A program made the position numbers and the translations under genes. Shown here in pieces: positions 1-8,024 of a stretch of 64,000 nt of DNA; within the stretch, counting starts at the first letter, position 1, and every line of letters begins with the position of its first letter. The notes beneath the pieces are model-generated. The model was not told where the DNA came from. It searched no databases and was given only the letters and a program-made list of their open reading frames with translations. Source of the stretch: an uncultured Sphingobacteriaceae bacterium (GTDB taxonomy: Bacteria; Bacteroidota; Bacteroidia; Sphingobacteriales; Sphingobacteriaceae); the NCBI GenBank assembly GCA_946887045.1, contig CAMPKC010000007.1:1-64000 (forward strand), read 5' to 3'.

Positions 1-47
1 GTATAGAAGTAAGTGCCAAAAAGCGTTGCCTCTTCCGAGAATGAGCG

Positions 48-119
48 CTACCAAACGTGTCTCGAATAAGTACCCTGCTTGGTAAGAGCTGGACGTATTC
101 TACCGTTACGTGATAATGG
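48..119 (-). other. Possible degenerate tRNA-like relic
   Basis: On the minus strand there is a D-arm-like segment with a perfect 4-bp stem (ACGT...ACGT) around a loop containing GGTA. It is followed by an anticodon-arm-like hairpin with loop CTTACCA (anticodon TAC, valine) and one A-A mismatch in the stem, then a TTCGAGA T-loop-like element. The T stem pairs at only 3 of 5 positions and the acceptor stem is poor, so a working tRNA is unlikely. A second GGTAGCGC segment follows towards the edge (about 10-50). This could be chance. Confidence 0.15.
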
Positions 120-126
120 GATAAAC

Positions 127-1692
127 TTAAAATGGTGGTTCCTCATCAATATCATCCATTCTGGACGGACGAATAATAAAGTTGCTCGGTTTCTCAAAGT
201 CTTCCGATGGTGCCATTGCCCCGAAAGGGTTGCCTTTTTGGGCACTTGGTCCCGAAAAGTCATCTTCCAGATCGGCAAATTTTACAAATTTACCTACAAA
301 ACGTAATGGAACAGTTCCGGTTTCACCGTTTCTGTGTTTTGCTATAATAACTTCACCAATACCAATAGTCGAGCGTCCCTCTTCATCTTCGGTCAGACCA
401 TAATACTCCGGTCTGTAAAGGAACAATACCATGTCCGCATCCTGCTCAATAGAGCCCGATTCACGTAAATCCGAAAGCATTGGTCTTTTACTTGCGCCAG
501 GTCTGCTTTCCACGGCACGGCTTAATTGAGAGAGTGCCAATACAGGGACGTTTAATTCTTTAGCTACAGATTTTAAAGCTCTTGAAATACTACCAATCTC
601 CTGTTCACGGTTTCCTCCGCCTTTACCTTCGCCTTTGCCATGCATTAACTGCAGGTAATCGACGATTACCATTTGAATATCGTATTGAGCTTTCAATCGC
701 CTGCATTTAGCTCTGAATTCAAAAATATTTAATGCGGGAGTATCATCAATGAATAGGGGAGCTTCTGTTAGCGTACCGATCTTAGAATGGAGCTGTTGCC
801 ATTCCCATTCTGCCAGGTTTCCTTTACGGATCTTTTCCTGTTCAATTTCAGTTTCTCCTGATATCAAACGATTAACCAACTGTACGGATGACATCTCCAG
901 GGAAAATACAACTACTGGTTTTTTAAACTGAACCGCGGCATTACGGGCACAGCTTAATACGAATGCTGTTTTACCCATCGCAGGCCGGGCTGCGATAATA
1001 ACCAAATCCGATGGCTGCCAGCCTGAAGTCATTCGGTCTAAACCTGTAAACCCTGAAGGAACTCCCGTTAGTCCATCAACTTTATCCCGAAGCTTTTCAA
1101 GTGTCTCAATTGATTCCCGAACAATATCATCCATTCTTCTGGAGTCGCGACGAAGGTTATTCTGCGCGATATCGAAAAGGTTTTTCTCTGCGTTGTCCAG
1201 CAAGTCGAAAATATCTGTCGTATCCTCGTAAGCACTGTTTATTATTTCTGTCGAGATTCGGATTAATTCTCTCTGAATATATTTTTGCGAGATTATCCTG
1301 GCGTGAAATTCTATATTCGCCGCAGAGGCTACCCGATTGGTTAGTTCGGTGATGTAGTAGGCACCGCCAATCATCTCTAAATCGCCTTGCTGGCGTAATT
1401 GAGAGGTAACTGTTAAAATATCAACAGGTGATGATTTTTGAAAGAGCGCGTGTATCGCTGCAAAAATCTTGTTATGGCTTTCTTTATAAAAAATTTCAGG
1501 TTTCAGAATGTCGATTACTGCAGACAGGGCATCTTTTTCAAGCATTAAAGCGCCCAGCACTGCTTCTTCTAAGTCAACCGCCTGAGGAGGAAGTTTACCA
1601 AGACCACTTACCATGTTGCTTAAGCGGGCGCGGCGATCTGTAGGTGCAGATTTTTTTCCCGCGCTGTAATCATTTTGGTTATCTAAACTCAT
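127..1692 (-). CDS. dnaB: Replicative DNA helicase DnaB
   Basis: Hexameric 5'-3' helicase that unwinds DNA at the replication fork and binds primase through its N-terminal domain. The 521-residue length is usual for the family. The N-terminal DnaB domain covers about residues 35-135 and the RecA-like ATPase starts near 205. Walker A is ARPAMGKT at about 235-242 and Walker B lies in VIVDYLQLM. The SQLSRAVESR motif and a complete C-terminal domain are present, and no intein interrupts the ATPase. The ATG start sits 5 bases from an exact TAnnTTTG box, so the message may be leaderless. It is divergent from rlmB across a gap rich in DnaA-box-like 9-mers. Confidence 0.97.
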   Translation of the reverse strand: MSLDNQNDYSAGKKSAPTDRRARLSNMVSGLGKLPPQAVDLEEAVLGALMLEKDALSAVIDILKPEIFYKESHNKIFAAIHALFQKSSPVDILTVTSQLRQQGDLEMIGGAYYITELTNRVASAANIEFHARIISQKYIQRELIRISTEIINSAYEDTTDIFDLLDNAEKNLFDIAQNNLRRDSRRMDDIVRESIETLEKLRDKVDGLTGVPSGFTGLDRMTSGWQPSDLVIIAARPAMGKTAFVLSCARNAAVQFKKPVVVFSLEMSSVQLVNRLISGETEIEQEKIRKGNLAEWEWQQLHSKIGTLTEAPLFIDDTPALNIFEFRAKCRRLKAQYDIQMVIVDYLQLMHGKGEGKGGGNREQEIGSISRALKSVAKELNVPVLALSQLSRAVESRPGASKRPMLSDLRESGSIEQDADMVLFLYRPEYYGLTEDEEGRSTIGIGEVIIAKHRNGETGTVPLRFVGKFVKFADLEDDFSGPSAQKGNPFGAMAPSEDFEKPSNFIIRPSRMDDIDEEPPF

Positions 1693-1697
1693 CGATA

Positions 1698-1705
1698 CAA
1701 AAATA
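1698..1705 (-). promoter_or_regulatory. -7 promoter element of dnaB
   Basis: TATTTTTG on the minus strand matches the Bacteroidota -7 consensus TAnnTTTG exactly. It ends only five bases before the dnaB ATG, which would place the transcription start at or next to the start codon. No good TTG/TTTG -33 element lies at the usual spacing; the nearest is about 36 bases away. Confidence 0.4.
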
Positions 1706-1769
1706 GCATTAAGTAGGTTTTTCTCCCTACATACTTACACACAAAAAAAAAATTACACTTAGTATATGC

Positions 1770-1887
1770 TGTTAACAAGTACCGTGTTCTGTTCACAATA
1801 GCCTGTGGATAAAATGTTAATTAATGTAAATTCCGACTTTTAAATACCCCCACCGATGTGTTAATAACTTTTTGCGATGTTAACAAT
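1770..1887 (+). promoter_or_regulatory. Cluster of DnaA-box-like 9-mers between dnaB and rlmB
   Basis: TGTGGATAA at 1804-1812 is the exact complement of the consensus DnaA box TTATCCACA. In the same orientation lie TGTTAACAA (1770), TGTTCACAA (1790), TGTTAATTA (1815), TGTTAATAA (1859) and TGTTAACAA (1878), all of the form TGTNNA(C/T)AA or close to it. The gap is AT-rich. This fits DnaA control of dnaB, or less likely an origin of replication. The perfect box is plain; the degenerate copies are interpretation. Confidence 0.4.
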
Positions 1888-1958
1888 CAGACGAAAATTA
1901 AAAACTGAACCCGAGTTTTGACCAAATATCAGTACTTTGCGTGCTAAAATTTTTAACA

Positions 1959-2738
1959 ATGCACACTAAGTCTTTAAGGCCCAAAAAAGAGTCGAATCAA
2001 ATGGTGTTTGGAATCCGTGCTGTGATTGAAGCTGTACAAAGCGGAAAGGATATTGATGCGATTTATGTACAGCGCGGCCTTACCGGCGGTATTTTCCAGG
2101 AATTGAAAGTTTTATTAAGCGACAAGCTCATAAACTTTCAAATGGTACCTGTTGAGAAACTCAATCGAATCACCTCTAAAAATCATCAGGGAGTGATAGC
2201 CTTCATTTCCCCGGTTACTTATCAGCGGATTGAAGATATTATACCTGCTATTTTTGAAAAAGGAGAGACTCCGCTTATTTTGATCTTGGACGGTGTTACT
2301 GATGTGAGAAATTTTGGAGCTATTGCACGGACTGCAGAATGTGCCGGGGTACACGCGATTGTTGTCCCGGTAAAAGGTTCTGCACAGATCAATCCAGACG
2401 CAATTAAGACTTCCGCAGGTGCTTTGTTTAAGATTCCTGTTTGCAGAGAGGAAAACCTTTTGAAGACCACTCGTTTTTTGCAGGAGTCGGGCTTATTTGT
2501 AGTGGCTTGTACCGAGAAAACCAACGACTTTTTATATGCGCCCGATTACACAATGCCGGTAGCTATTGTATTGGGCTCGGAAGAGGACGGAATTTCTAAT
2601 GAGATAATAAGGGGAGCCGATTATTTAGCTAAAATCCCGATGTTCGGCGAAATACATTCGCTGAACGTATCCGTTTCGGCCGGCGTGATACTGTATGAAG
2701 CGGTAAGGCAAAGGGTGGGAGCGATGAACGGCGGTTAA
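1959..2738 (+). CDS. rlmB: 23S rRNA (guanosine-2'-O-)-methyltransferase RlmB (TrmH/SpoU family)
   Basis: SAM-dependent methyltransferase that methylates the ribose of a guanosine in the 23S rRNA peptidyl-transferase region. An N-terminal L30e-like substrate-binding domain (from MVFGIRAVIEAV) is followed by a SPOUT knot domain. The knot carries DGVTDVRNFGAIARTAE, then IVLGSEEDGIS and a final SLNVSVSAGVILYEA, the three SpoU motifs. I place the start at the ATG at 1959. A GTG at 1941 is in frame, but a TACTTTGC -7-like box ends directly before it at 1940, so that codon is probably not translated. The gene is convergent with manC across a perfect hairpin. Confidence 0.93.
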   Translation: MHTKSLRPKKESNQMVFGIRAVIEAVQSGKDIDAIYVQRGLTGGIFQELKVLLSDKLINFQMVPVEKLNRITSKNHQGVIAFISPVTYQRIEDIIPAIFEKGETPLILILDGVTDVRNFGAIARTAECAGVHAIVVPVKGSAQINPDAIKTSAGALFKIPVCREENLLKTTRFLQESGLFVVACTEKTNDFLYAPDYTMPVAIVLGSEEDGISNEIIRGADYLAKIPMFGEIHSLNVSVSAGVILYEAVRQRVGAMNGG

Positions 2739-2771
2739 GATTTGACAACTTTTAAAAAATTGTCAAATCTT
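2737..2771. repeat. Palindromic element / bidirectional terminator (family A, copy 1)
   Basis: A perfect 12-bp inverted repeat, AAGATTTGACAA at 2737-2748 and its complement at 2760-2771, encloses an A/T loop. It lies in the convergent gap between rlmB and manC. The 16 bases AGATTTGACAACTTTT recur exactly at 13150-13165 in another hairpin, so this is a dispersed element and not only a local terminator. Confidence 0.75.
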
Positions 2772-2790
2772 ATATATCAGTCATTTGGCA

Positions 2791-3873
2791 TTAAATAAAC
2801 TCGTTGCCGAATTTCGATTTAACATCCGCAACTATTTCTTTTACATTTTGCTCTTTGTCTTTGTGACAAATCATGAGCGTGTTATTGGCTTCGACAACGA
2901 TATAGTCATCTAAGCCTTGTAGAATTACCAGTTTTCCTTTCGGAACATTCACCATGCAGTTTGATGAGTCGTACATAATAACTTTGTCGGATGGAATTAC
3001 CGCATTTCCGAGGTAATCTTTTTCTGCCAGCTCATAAACAGAAGCCCAGGTGCCTAAATCAGACCATCCGAAATCGGTAGGCAAAATGTAGACATTATTA
3101 GCTTTCTCCATGATTCCGTAATCAATAGAGATGTTGGTGCATTGATAATAAGCGTGTTGAATGAACGAGTGCTCGTTTTCTGTGTTATACACGCTTGCAC
3201 CGTCTTTGAAAATATCGTTCATTTCCGGCAGGTATTGTTCAAAGGCGCTGATAATAGATGCCACAGACCAAACGAAAATACCTGCATTCCATAAAAACTC
3301 TCCGCTTTGAACGAATGTTTTTGCAAGGTCCAGGTTGGGCTTTTCGGTGAATGTTTTAACTTTATGAAAGTCGTTATCTAAAGTTTCTTCTGTAAATTGA
3401 ATGTAACCATAACCTGTATCGGGGCGTGAAGGTTTAATTCCGAGTGTAATAAGGCAATTATTTCTCGATGCAGCTTCCAACGACTCACGAATGTTTTTTT
3501 CAAATTCTTCTGAATTTAAAATCAAATGGTCTGACGGAGCCACCACGATGGATGCTTTAGGGTTAAGCCTGTTTATTTTATGGCAGGCGTAAGCAATACA
3601 TGGCGCTGTATTTCGCATTACAGGCTCCCCAAGTATTTGGCTTGAGTCTATGCCGGATAGTTGCTCTTTTACCAGCTGTCTGTAATTTTCATTGGTTACA
3701 ATAAAAATATTTTCCGCAGGGACAATCTTTAAAAAACGCTCGTATGTGGTTTGTATAAGGGTTTTACCTGTCCCAAGTATATCTATGAATTGTTTAGGAT
3801 GTGCTGAACGGCTTATTGGCCAAAAGCGGCTGCCAATGCCACCGGCCATAATCACTGCGTAATAGTTCTTCAT
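2791..3873 (-). CDS. manC: Mannose-1-phosphate guanylyltransferase (GDP-mannose pyrophosphorylase)
   Basis: Makes GDP-mannose from mannose 1-phosphate and GTP for capsule, exopolysaccharide or LPS glycans. The nucleotidyltransferase signature VIMAGGIGSRFWPISR sits at residues 8-23, and EKPNLDLA and NAGIFVWS follow as in the family. At 360 residues it is monofunctional and lacks the phosphomannose-isomerase cupin domain fused to many proteobacterial ManC proteins. It begins 4 bases after the stop of kdsD, so the two are almost certainly co-transcribed, linking GDP-mannose and Kdo precursors in envelope synthesis. Confidence 0.92.
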   Translation of the reverse strand: MKNYYAVIMAGGIGSRFWPISRSAHPKQFIDILGTGKTLIQTTYERFLKIVPAENIFIVTNENYRQLVKEQLSGIDSSQILGEPVMRNTAPCIAYACHKINRLNPKASIVVAPSDHLILNSEEFEKNIRESLEAASRNNCLITLGIKPSRPDTGYGYIQFTEETLDNDFHKVKTFTEKPNLDLAKTFVQSGEFLWNAGIFVWSVASIISAFEQYLPEMNDIFKDGASVYNTENEHSFIQHAYYQCTNISIDYGIMEKANNVYILPTDFGWSDLGTWASVYELAEKDYLGNAVIPSDKVIMYDSSNCMVNVPKGKLVILQGLDDYIVVEANNTLMICHKDKEQNVKEIVADVKSKFGNEFI

Positions 3874-3877
3874 TATT

Positions 3878-4843
3878 TTATAAGATTCCTTCTTTTAATA
3901 AGTCGTGCAAATGTATAATTCCTTTATAAACTCCATTATCAGAAACTACTAATTGAGTGATATTGTTACTTCTCATTATCTCTAATGCATTTATTGCAAG
4001 TTCCAGGCTCTCAATCTGCCTTGGAGACTTTCCCATAATATCTTTTGCTGTTAATTGCTCAAAGGAATTATGTTTTTCCATCATCCGCCTGATATCACCA
4101 TCAGTTATTATTCCAGCGATTGAATTGTTCTCCACAACCGTTACAGCACCCAAACGGTTTTTAGTAATCTCAACAATCACTTCCTTAATAGATGAATCAG
4201 TTGATACCTGAGGTTTGGTGTTATGTGTATATAAATCTTTAACCTTTAAATATAGACGTTTGCCCAGGGAGCCACCGGGATGATATTTTGCAAAATCTTT
4301 ACTGCTAAACTCTCTGCATTCAAGCAAACTAACCGCAAGTGCATCTCCCATAGCCAATTGAGCTGTTGTACTGGTTGTTGGTGCCAGATTGTGCGGGCAT
4401 GCTTCTACTTCGATAGTGGTATCCAATATAAAATCAGCCTGTTGTGCCAAATAAGAATTTAAATCGCCCACCATTCCAATCAGAATGTTACCTGCTTGCT
4501 TTAAAAAAGGAACAAGTACTTTGATTTCGGAGGTGTTGCCGCTTTTTGAAATGCAAATTACCAGATCATCGGTTTGAATGATTCCTAAATCGCCGTGAAT
4601 CGCATCTGCTGCATGCATGAAAATTGAAGGTGTACCCGTTGAGTTAAATGTCGCCACAATCTTTTGAGCGATAATGGCGCTTTTACCCACTCCAGAGATA
4701 ATTACCCGACCTTTAATGCCAAGAATCTGCTCGATTATCACTGGAAAGTCATTATTTAATCTTTGAATGAGGCCAGATAATCCCTCTACTTCCATTTGAA
4801 GCGTCTTTCGGGCAATATTTAAAATTTCGGCGTTTGTCTTCAA
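3878..4843 (-). CDS. kdsD: KpsF/GutQ-type arabinose-5-phosphate isomerase
   Basis: Interconverts ribulose 5-phosphate and arabinose 5-phosphate, the first step towards Kdo for LPS. A SIS domain (about residues 35-170, with GVGKSAIIAQKI, STGTPSIFMHAADAIHGDLG and SKSGNTSEI) is followed by two CBS domains (about 200-320). The chosen start is a TTG at 4843. Starting there keeps the conserved ARKTLQMEVEGL helix, which the next in-frame ATG would cut into. No in-frame ATG lies between the TTG and the upstream stop. It heads the unit with manC; kdsA, a later step in the same pathway, lies 2.3 kb away on the other strand. Confidence 0.92.
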   Translation of the reverse strand: MKTNAEILNIARKTLQMEVEGLSGLIQRLNNDFPVIIEQILGIKGRVIISGVGKSAIIAQKIVATFNSTGTPSIFMHAADAIHGDLGIIQTDDLVICISKSGNTSEIKVLVPFLKQAGNILIGMVGDLNSYLAQQADFILDTTIEVEACPHNLAPTTSTTAQLAMGDALAVSLLECREFSSKDFAKYHPGGSLGKRLYLKVKDLYTHNTKPQVSTDSSIKEVIVEITKNRLGAVTVVENNSIAGIITDGDIRRMMEKHNSFEQLTAKDIMGKSPRQIESLELAINALEIMRSNNITQLVVSDNGVYKGIIHLHDLLKEGIL

Positions 4844-4878
4844 ACAGAAGTTTTTTAATTTAAAATACTATTTCACGG

Positions 4879-4886
4879 CAAAAATA
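4879..4886 (-). promoter_or_regulatory. -7 promoter element of kdsD-manC
   Basis: TATTTTTG on the minus strand is an exact TAnnTTTG match, 35 bases before the TTG start of kdsD. No clear -33 TTG is visible at the usual distance. Confidence 0.35.
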
Positions 4887-4937
4887 TGTTATTTTGATGT
4901 TTAAAATTAGACTTTCTAATTTTAATTCCGGGAGGAC

Positions 4938-7127
4938 ATGGAGATAAAGAAATCATTGTTTGATAATTTACAGAATTTTTTTGGGTTTGATAACTTCAAA
5001 GGTGAGCAGGAAGCCATAATAACTAACGTCCTTCAGAAGCGAGATACTTTCGTAATAATGCCCACAGGTGGCGGTAAATCAATCTGTTACCAATTACCAG
5101 CATTAATGACAGAAGGTACGGCTATTGTCATATCACCTCTCATCGCCCTGATGAAAAATCAGGTTGATCAGCTACGGGCATTCGGCGGCACAGAAAGCAT
5201 AGCACACTTTTTAAATTCTTCATTAAACAAAGCTGAAATCACCAAAGTTAAACAGGATGTTTTAAGCGGTGAAACTAAGCTCTTGTATGTGGCTCCCGAG
5301 TCGCTTGCAAAAGCCGAAAATATTGAATTTCTTAACTTAATTACAATTTCGTTCGTCGCTGTTGACGAAGCACATTGCATCTCTGAATGGGGACATGATT
5401 TTCGCCCTGAATACAGAAAGATCCGCCAAGTAATCACTTCGCTTGGCGAGAATATACCAATAATTGCTTTAACAGCGACGGCAACACCTAAAGTTCAGCA
5501 GGATATTATTAAAAACCTGCAAATGACGGACTCGACTTTATTTAAATCATCTTTCAACAGGCCAAATCTTTATTACGAGGTACGGCCGAAACGAAACGTG
5601 ATGAAAGAGATCATCAGGTTTATTAAAGGTCACCAGGGGAAAACGGGAATAATTTACTGTTTGAGTCGGAAAAAAGTTGAAGAGGTAGCTGAAGCTCTGA
5701 ATCTGAACGGAATAAAAGCTCTTCCTTATCACGCAGGTCTGGACCCTAAAACCAGGGCTGATACGCAAGATAAGTTTTTGATGGAAGATGTTGAGGTTAT
5801 TGTCGCAACTATTGCGTTTGGAATGGGAATTGACAAACCTGATGTGCGTTATGTGATTCACCACGACATACCAAAATCAATGGAAGGTTATTACCAGGAA
5901 ACAGGTAGGGCCGGTCGAGATGGTGGTGAAGGTCAATGTATAGCGTTTTATGCAGAGAAGGACATTGACAAGCTTGCTAAGTTCATGAAAGACAAACCAG
6001 TTTCTGAACGGGAAATTGGAACGCAGATATTAAAAGAAGTTATTGACTACGCAGAGTCTTCTGTTTGCAGGAGAAAGCAAATTCTGCATTATTTTGGCGA
6101 GAATTTTAATGAGGCCGGGTGTAACAACATGTGCGACTGCTGCCGGGCGCCTAAAACTCATTTTGATGCTTCAGATAATCTAAAGAGAACACTCAAAGCT
6201 ATTTTAGAACTTGGAGAAAAATTCGATGACCATCATATTATTAATATTATGATGGGCGTTGAGACTTCACAAATTACAGCTTACAATCACAATAAATTAC
6301 CATACTTTGGAAGCGGAAAGGAAGATGGGGTAGTTTATTGGAAGTCATTGTTAAGACAAGCTCTTTTAAACAATTATCTATCTAAAGATATTGATAATTA
6401 TGGTTTGCTCCATCTAACCAAATCAGGAAAGTCGTTTATTGACAGTCCGCATTCTCTAAGATTTATTTTAAACCGGGTGATGGAAACCGGCGAGGACGAC
6501 CAGGAAGAAGGCGCACAACAAGGGGCAGGTACATTAGATACCGCCTTGCTTCAAATGCTTAAAGATTTGCGGAAACGCATTGCCAAACAAAAAAATCTTC
6601 CGCCGTTTGTCGTATTTCAGGATCCTTCTCTGGAGGAAATGTGTACTCACTATCCGGTTACGCTCGATGAATTAAAGCAAATTCATGGAGTAGGTTCGGG
6701 TAAAGCCATGAAGTTTGGTGCCGCATTTATAGAATTAATCAGTAAATACGTAGAGGAGAATGATATCGACAGACCAGTTGACCTCGTGATTAAAAGCGCG
6801 GCCAATAAATCAGCTTTAAAGGTTTCTATTATTCAGAATATCGACAGGCAGTTGGCTCTTGACGATATTGCTTCATCTAAAGGAATCACTTATGAAGATA
6901 TTCTGAGAGAAGTTGAAACTATTGTTAGTTCGGGAACCAAGCTGAATCTAAATTATTATATCGACGAGATGATTGATGAAGATCGTCAGGATGAGGTTTT
7001 TGATTATTTTAGAAGTGCAGAGGTAGATTCTATTGATGAGGCTTTAAAAGAACTTGGCAGTGATGATTACACCCGCGAAGAGCTCCAGTTAATGCGTATT
7101 AAATTTTTATCCGAATTAGGTAACTAA
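4938..7127 (+). CDS. recQ: ATP-dependent DNA helicase RecQ
   Basis: 3'-5' superfamily 2 helicase of recombination and repair. Walker A is TGGGKSICYQLPA at about 43-55 and motif II is DEAHCISEWGHDFRPEY at about 140. The sequence FGMGIDKPDVRYVIHHDIPKS and QETGRAGRDG form motifs V and VI. A zinc-binding RQC domain has its cysteines at about 375-405 (VCRR...CNNMCDCC), and an HRDC domain spans about 530-605. The 729 residues include about 110 after HRDC, as is usual in Bacteroidota RecQ. A strong GGAGG lies 3 bases before the ATG, uncommon in this phylum. The stop overlaps the kdsA start (TAATG). Confidence 0.96.
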   Translation: MEIKKSLFDNLQNFFGFDNFKGEQEAIITNVLQKRDTFVIMPTGGGKSICYQLPALMTEGTAIVISPLIALMKNQVDQLRAFGGTESIAHFLNSSLNKAEITKVKQDVLSGETKLLYVAPESLAKAENIEFLNLITISFVAVDEAHCISEWGHDFRPEYRKIRQVITSLGENIPIIALTATATPKVQQDIIKNLQMTDSTLFKSSFNRPNLYYEVRPKRNVMKEIIRFIKGHQGKTGIIYCLSRKKVEEVAEALNLNGIKALPYHAGLDPKTRADTQDKFLMEDVEVIVATIAFGMGIDKPDVRYVIHHDIPKSMEGYYQETGRAGRDGGEGQCIAFYAEKDIDKLAKFMKDKPVSEREIGTQILKEVIDYAESSVCRRKQILHYFGENFNEAGCNNMCDCCRAPKTHFDASDNLKRTLKAILELGEKFDDHHIINIMMGVETSQITAYNHNKLPYFGSGKEDGVVYWKSLLRQALLNNYLSKDIDNYGLLHLTKSGKSFIDSPHSLRFILNRVMETGEDDQEEGAQQGAGTLDTALLQMLKDLRKRIAKQKNLPPFVVFQDPSLEEMCTHYPVTLDELKQIHGVGSGKAMKFGAAFIELISKYVEENDIDRPVDLVIKSAANKSALKVSIIQNIDRQLALDDIASSKGITYEDILREVETIVSSGTKLNLNYYIDEMIDEDRQDEVFDYFRSAEVDSIDEALKELGSDDYTREELQLMRIKFLSELGN

Positions 7128-7939
7128 TGATCAAAAATCTCCCCCAAATTAAATATTCTGAATCAGGCAATTTCTTTTTAATGGCCGGACCTTGCGCCAT
7201 AGAAGGTGAAGATATTGCGATGCGTATTGCTGAAAAGGTTGTTCAGATTACAGATAAACTTCAGATTCCATACATATTTAAGGGGTCGTACAGGAAAGCT
7301 AACCGCTCACGAATAGATTCTTTTACAGGTATAGGAGATGAAAAGGCATTAAAGATTCTTGCGCGTATAAGCCACGAATTTGGAATTCCAACCGTAACCG
7401 ATATTCATGCGGCGGAAGAAGCAGAAATGGCAGCTGAATATGTGGATGTGTTGCAGATTCCAGCATTTTTATGTCGCCAAACTGATTTGCTGATTGCGGC
7501 GGCTAAAACAGGAAAAGTTGTAAATATTAAAAAGGGACAGTTTCTTTCGGCTGGGTCTATGAAATTTGCGGTAGATAAAGTGCAGGACAGTGGTAATGAT
7601 AAGGTTATTTTAACCGACCGCGGAAATACTTTTGGTTACCAGGATCTGATCGTAGATTTTCGTGGAATTCCGGAAATGAAATCATTCGGAGTGCCCGTAG
7701 TGATGGATTGCACTCACTCTTTACAACAGCCGAATCAAACTTCGGGAGTAACCGGAGGCAAGCCGGCTTTAATAGAAACTATCGCCAAAGCAGCAATCGC
7801 TGTTGGTGCCGATGGTTTGTTCATCGAAACTCACCCCGAGCCAGAGAACGCAAAGTCGGATGGGGCGAACATGTTGCACCTGTCTTTACTCGAAAATTTG
7901 TTAGAAAAGCTGATTAGAATAAGACAGGCCATAAAATAA
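7127..7939 (+). CDS. kdsA: 3-deoxy-8-phosphooctulonate synthase (Kdo-8-P synthase)
   Basis: Condenses phosphoenolpyruvate with arabinose 5-phosphate to give Kdo 8-phosphate for lipid A/LPS core. The TIM-barrel shows the family signatures FLMAGPCAIEG at the N terminus, FKGSYRKANRSRIDSFTG for substrate binding, LQIPAFLCRQTDL, VNIKKGQFL and DCTHSLQQPN. The length of 270 is standard. Its ATG overlaps the recQ stop by one base, so translation is probably coupled. The substrate comes from the divergent kdsD gene. Confidence 0.95.
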   Translation: MIKNLPQIKYSESGNFFLMAGPCAIEGEDIAMRIAEKVVQITDKLQIPYIFKGSYRKANRSRIDSFTGIGDEKALKILARISHEFGIPTVTDIHAAEEAEMAAEYVDVLQIPAFLCRQTDLLIAAAKTGKVVNIKKGQFLSAGSMKFAVDKVQDSGNDKVILTDRGNTFGYQDLIVDFRGIPEMKSFGVPVVMDCTHSLQQPNQTSGVTGGKPALIETIAKAAIAVGADGLFIETHPEPENAKSDGANMLHLSLLENLLEKLIRIRQAIK

Positions 7940-8000
7940 TATCCTTTTTATACTTAAAGAATCTGCTTTTCGCCTAATCTGTATCATTAAACAGAAATAG

Positions 8001-8008
8001 TATATTTG
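8001..8008 (+). promoter_or_regulatory. -7 promoter element of gatB
   Basis: TATATTTG matches TAnnTTTG exactly and lies 16 bases before the gatB ATG, a spacing that gives a short leader. No convincing -33 TTG is seen. Confidence 0.4.
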
Positions 8009-8024
8009 GCTCCCTTACAATAAA

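Noticed and set aside
1941..1958. GTG at 1941 as start of rlmB
   Set aside because: A TACTTTGC promoter-like box ends at 1940, so the transcript probably begins inside or after this codon; the ATG at 1959 gives a normal-length protein.
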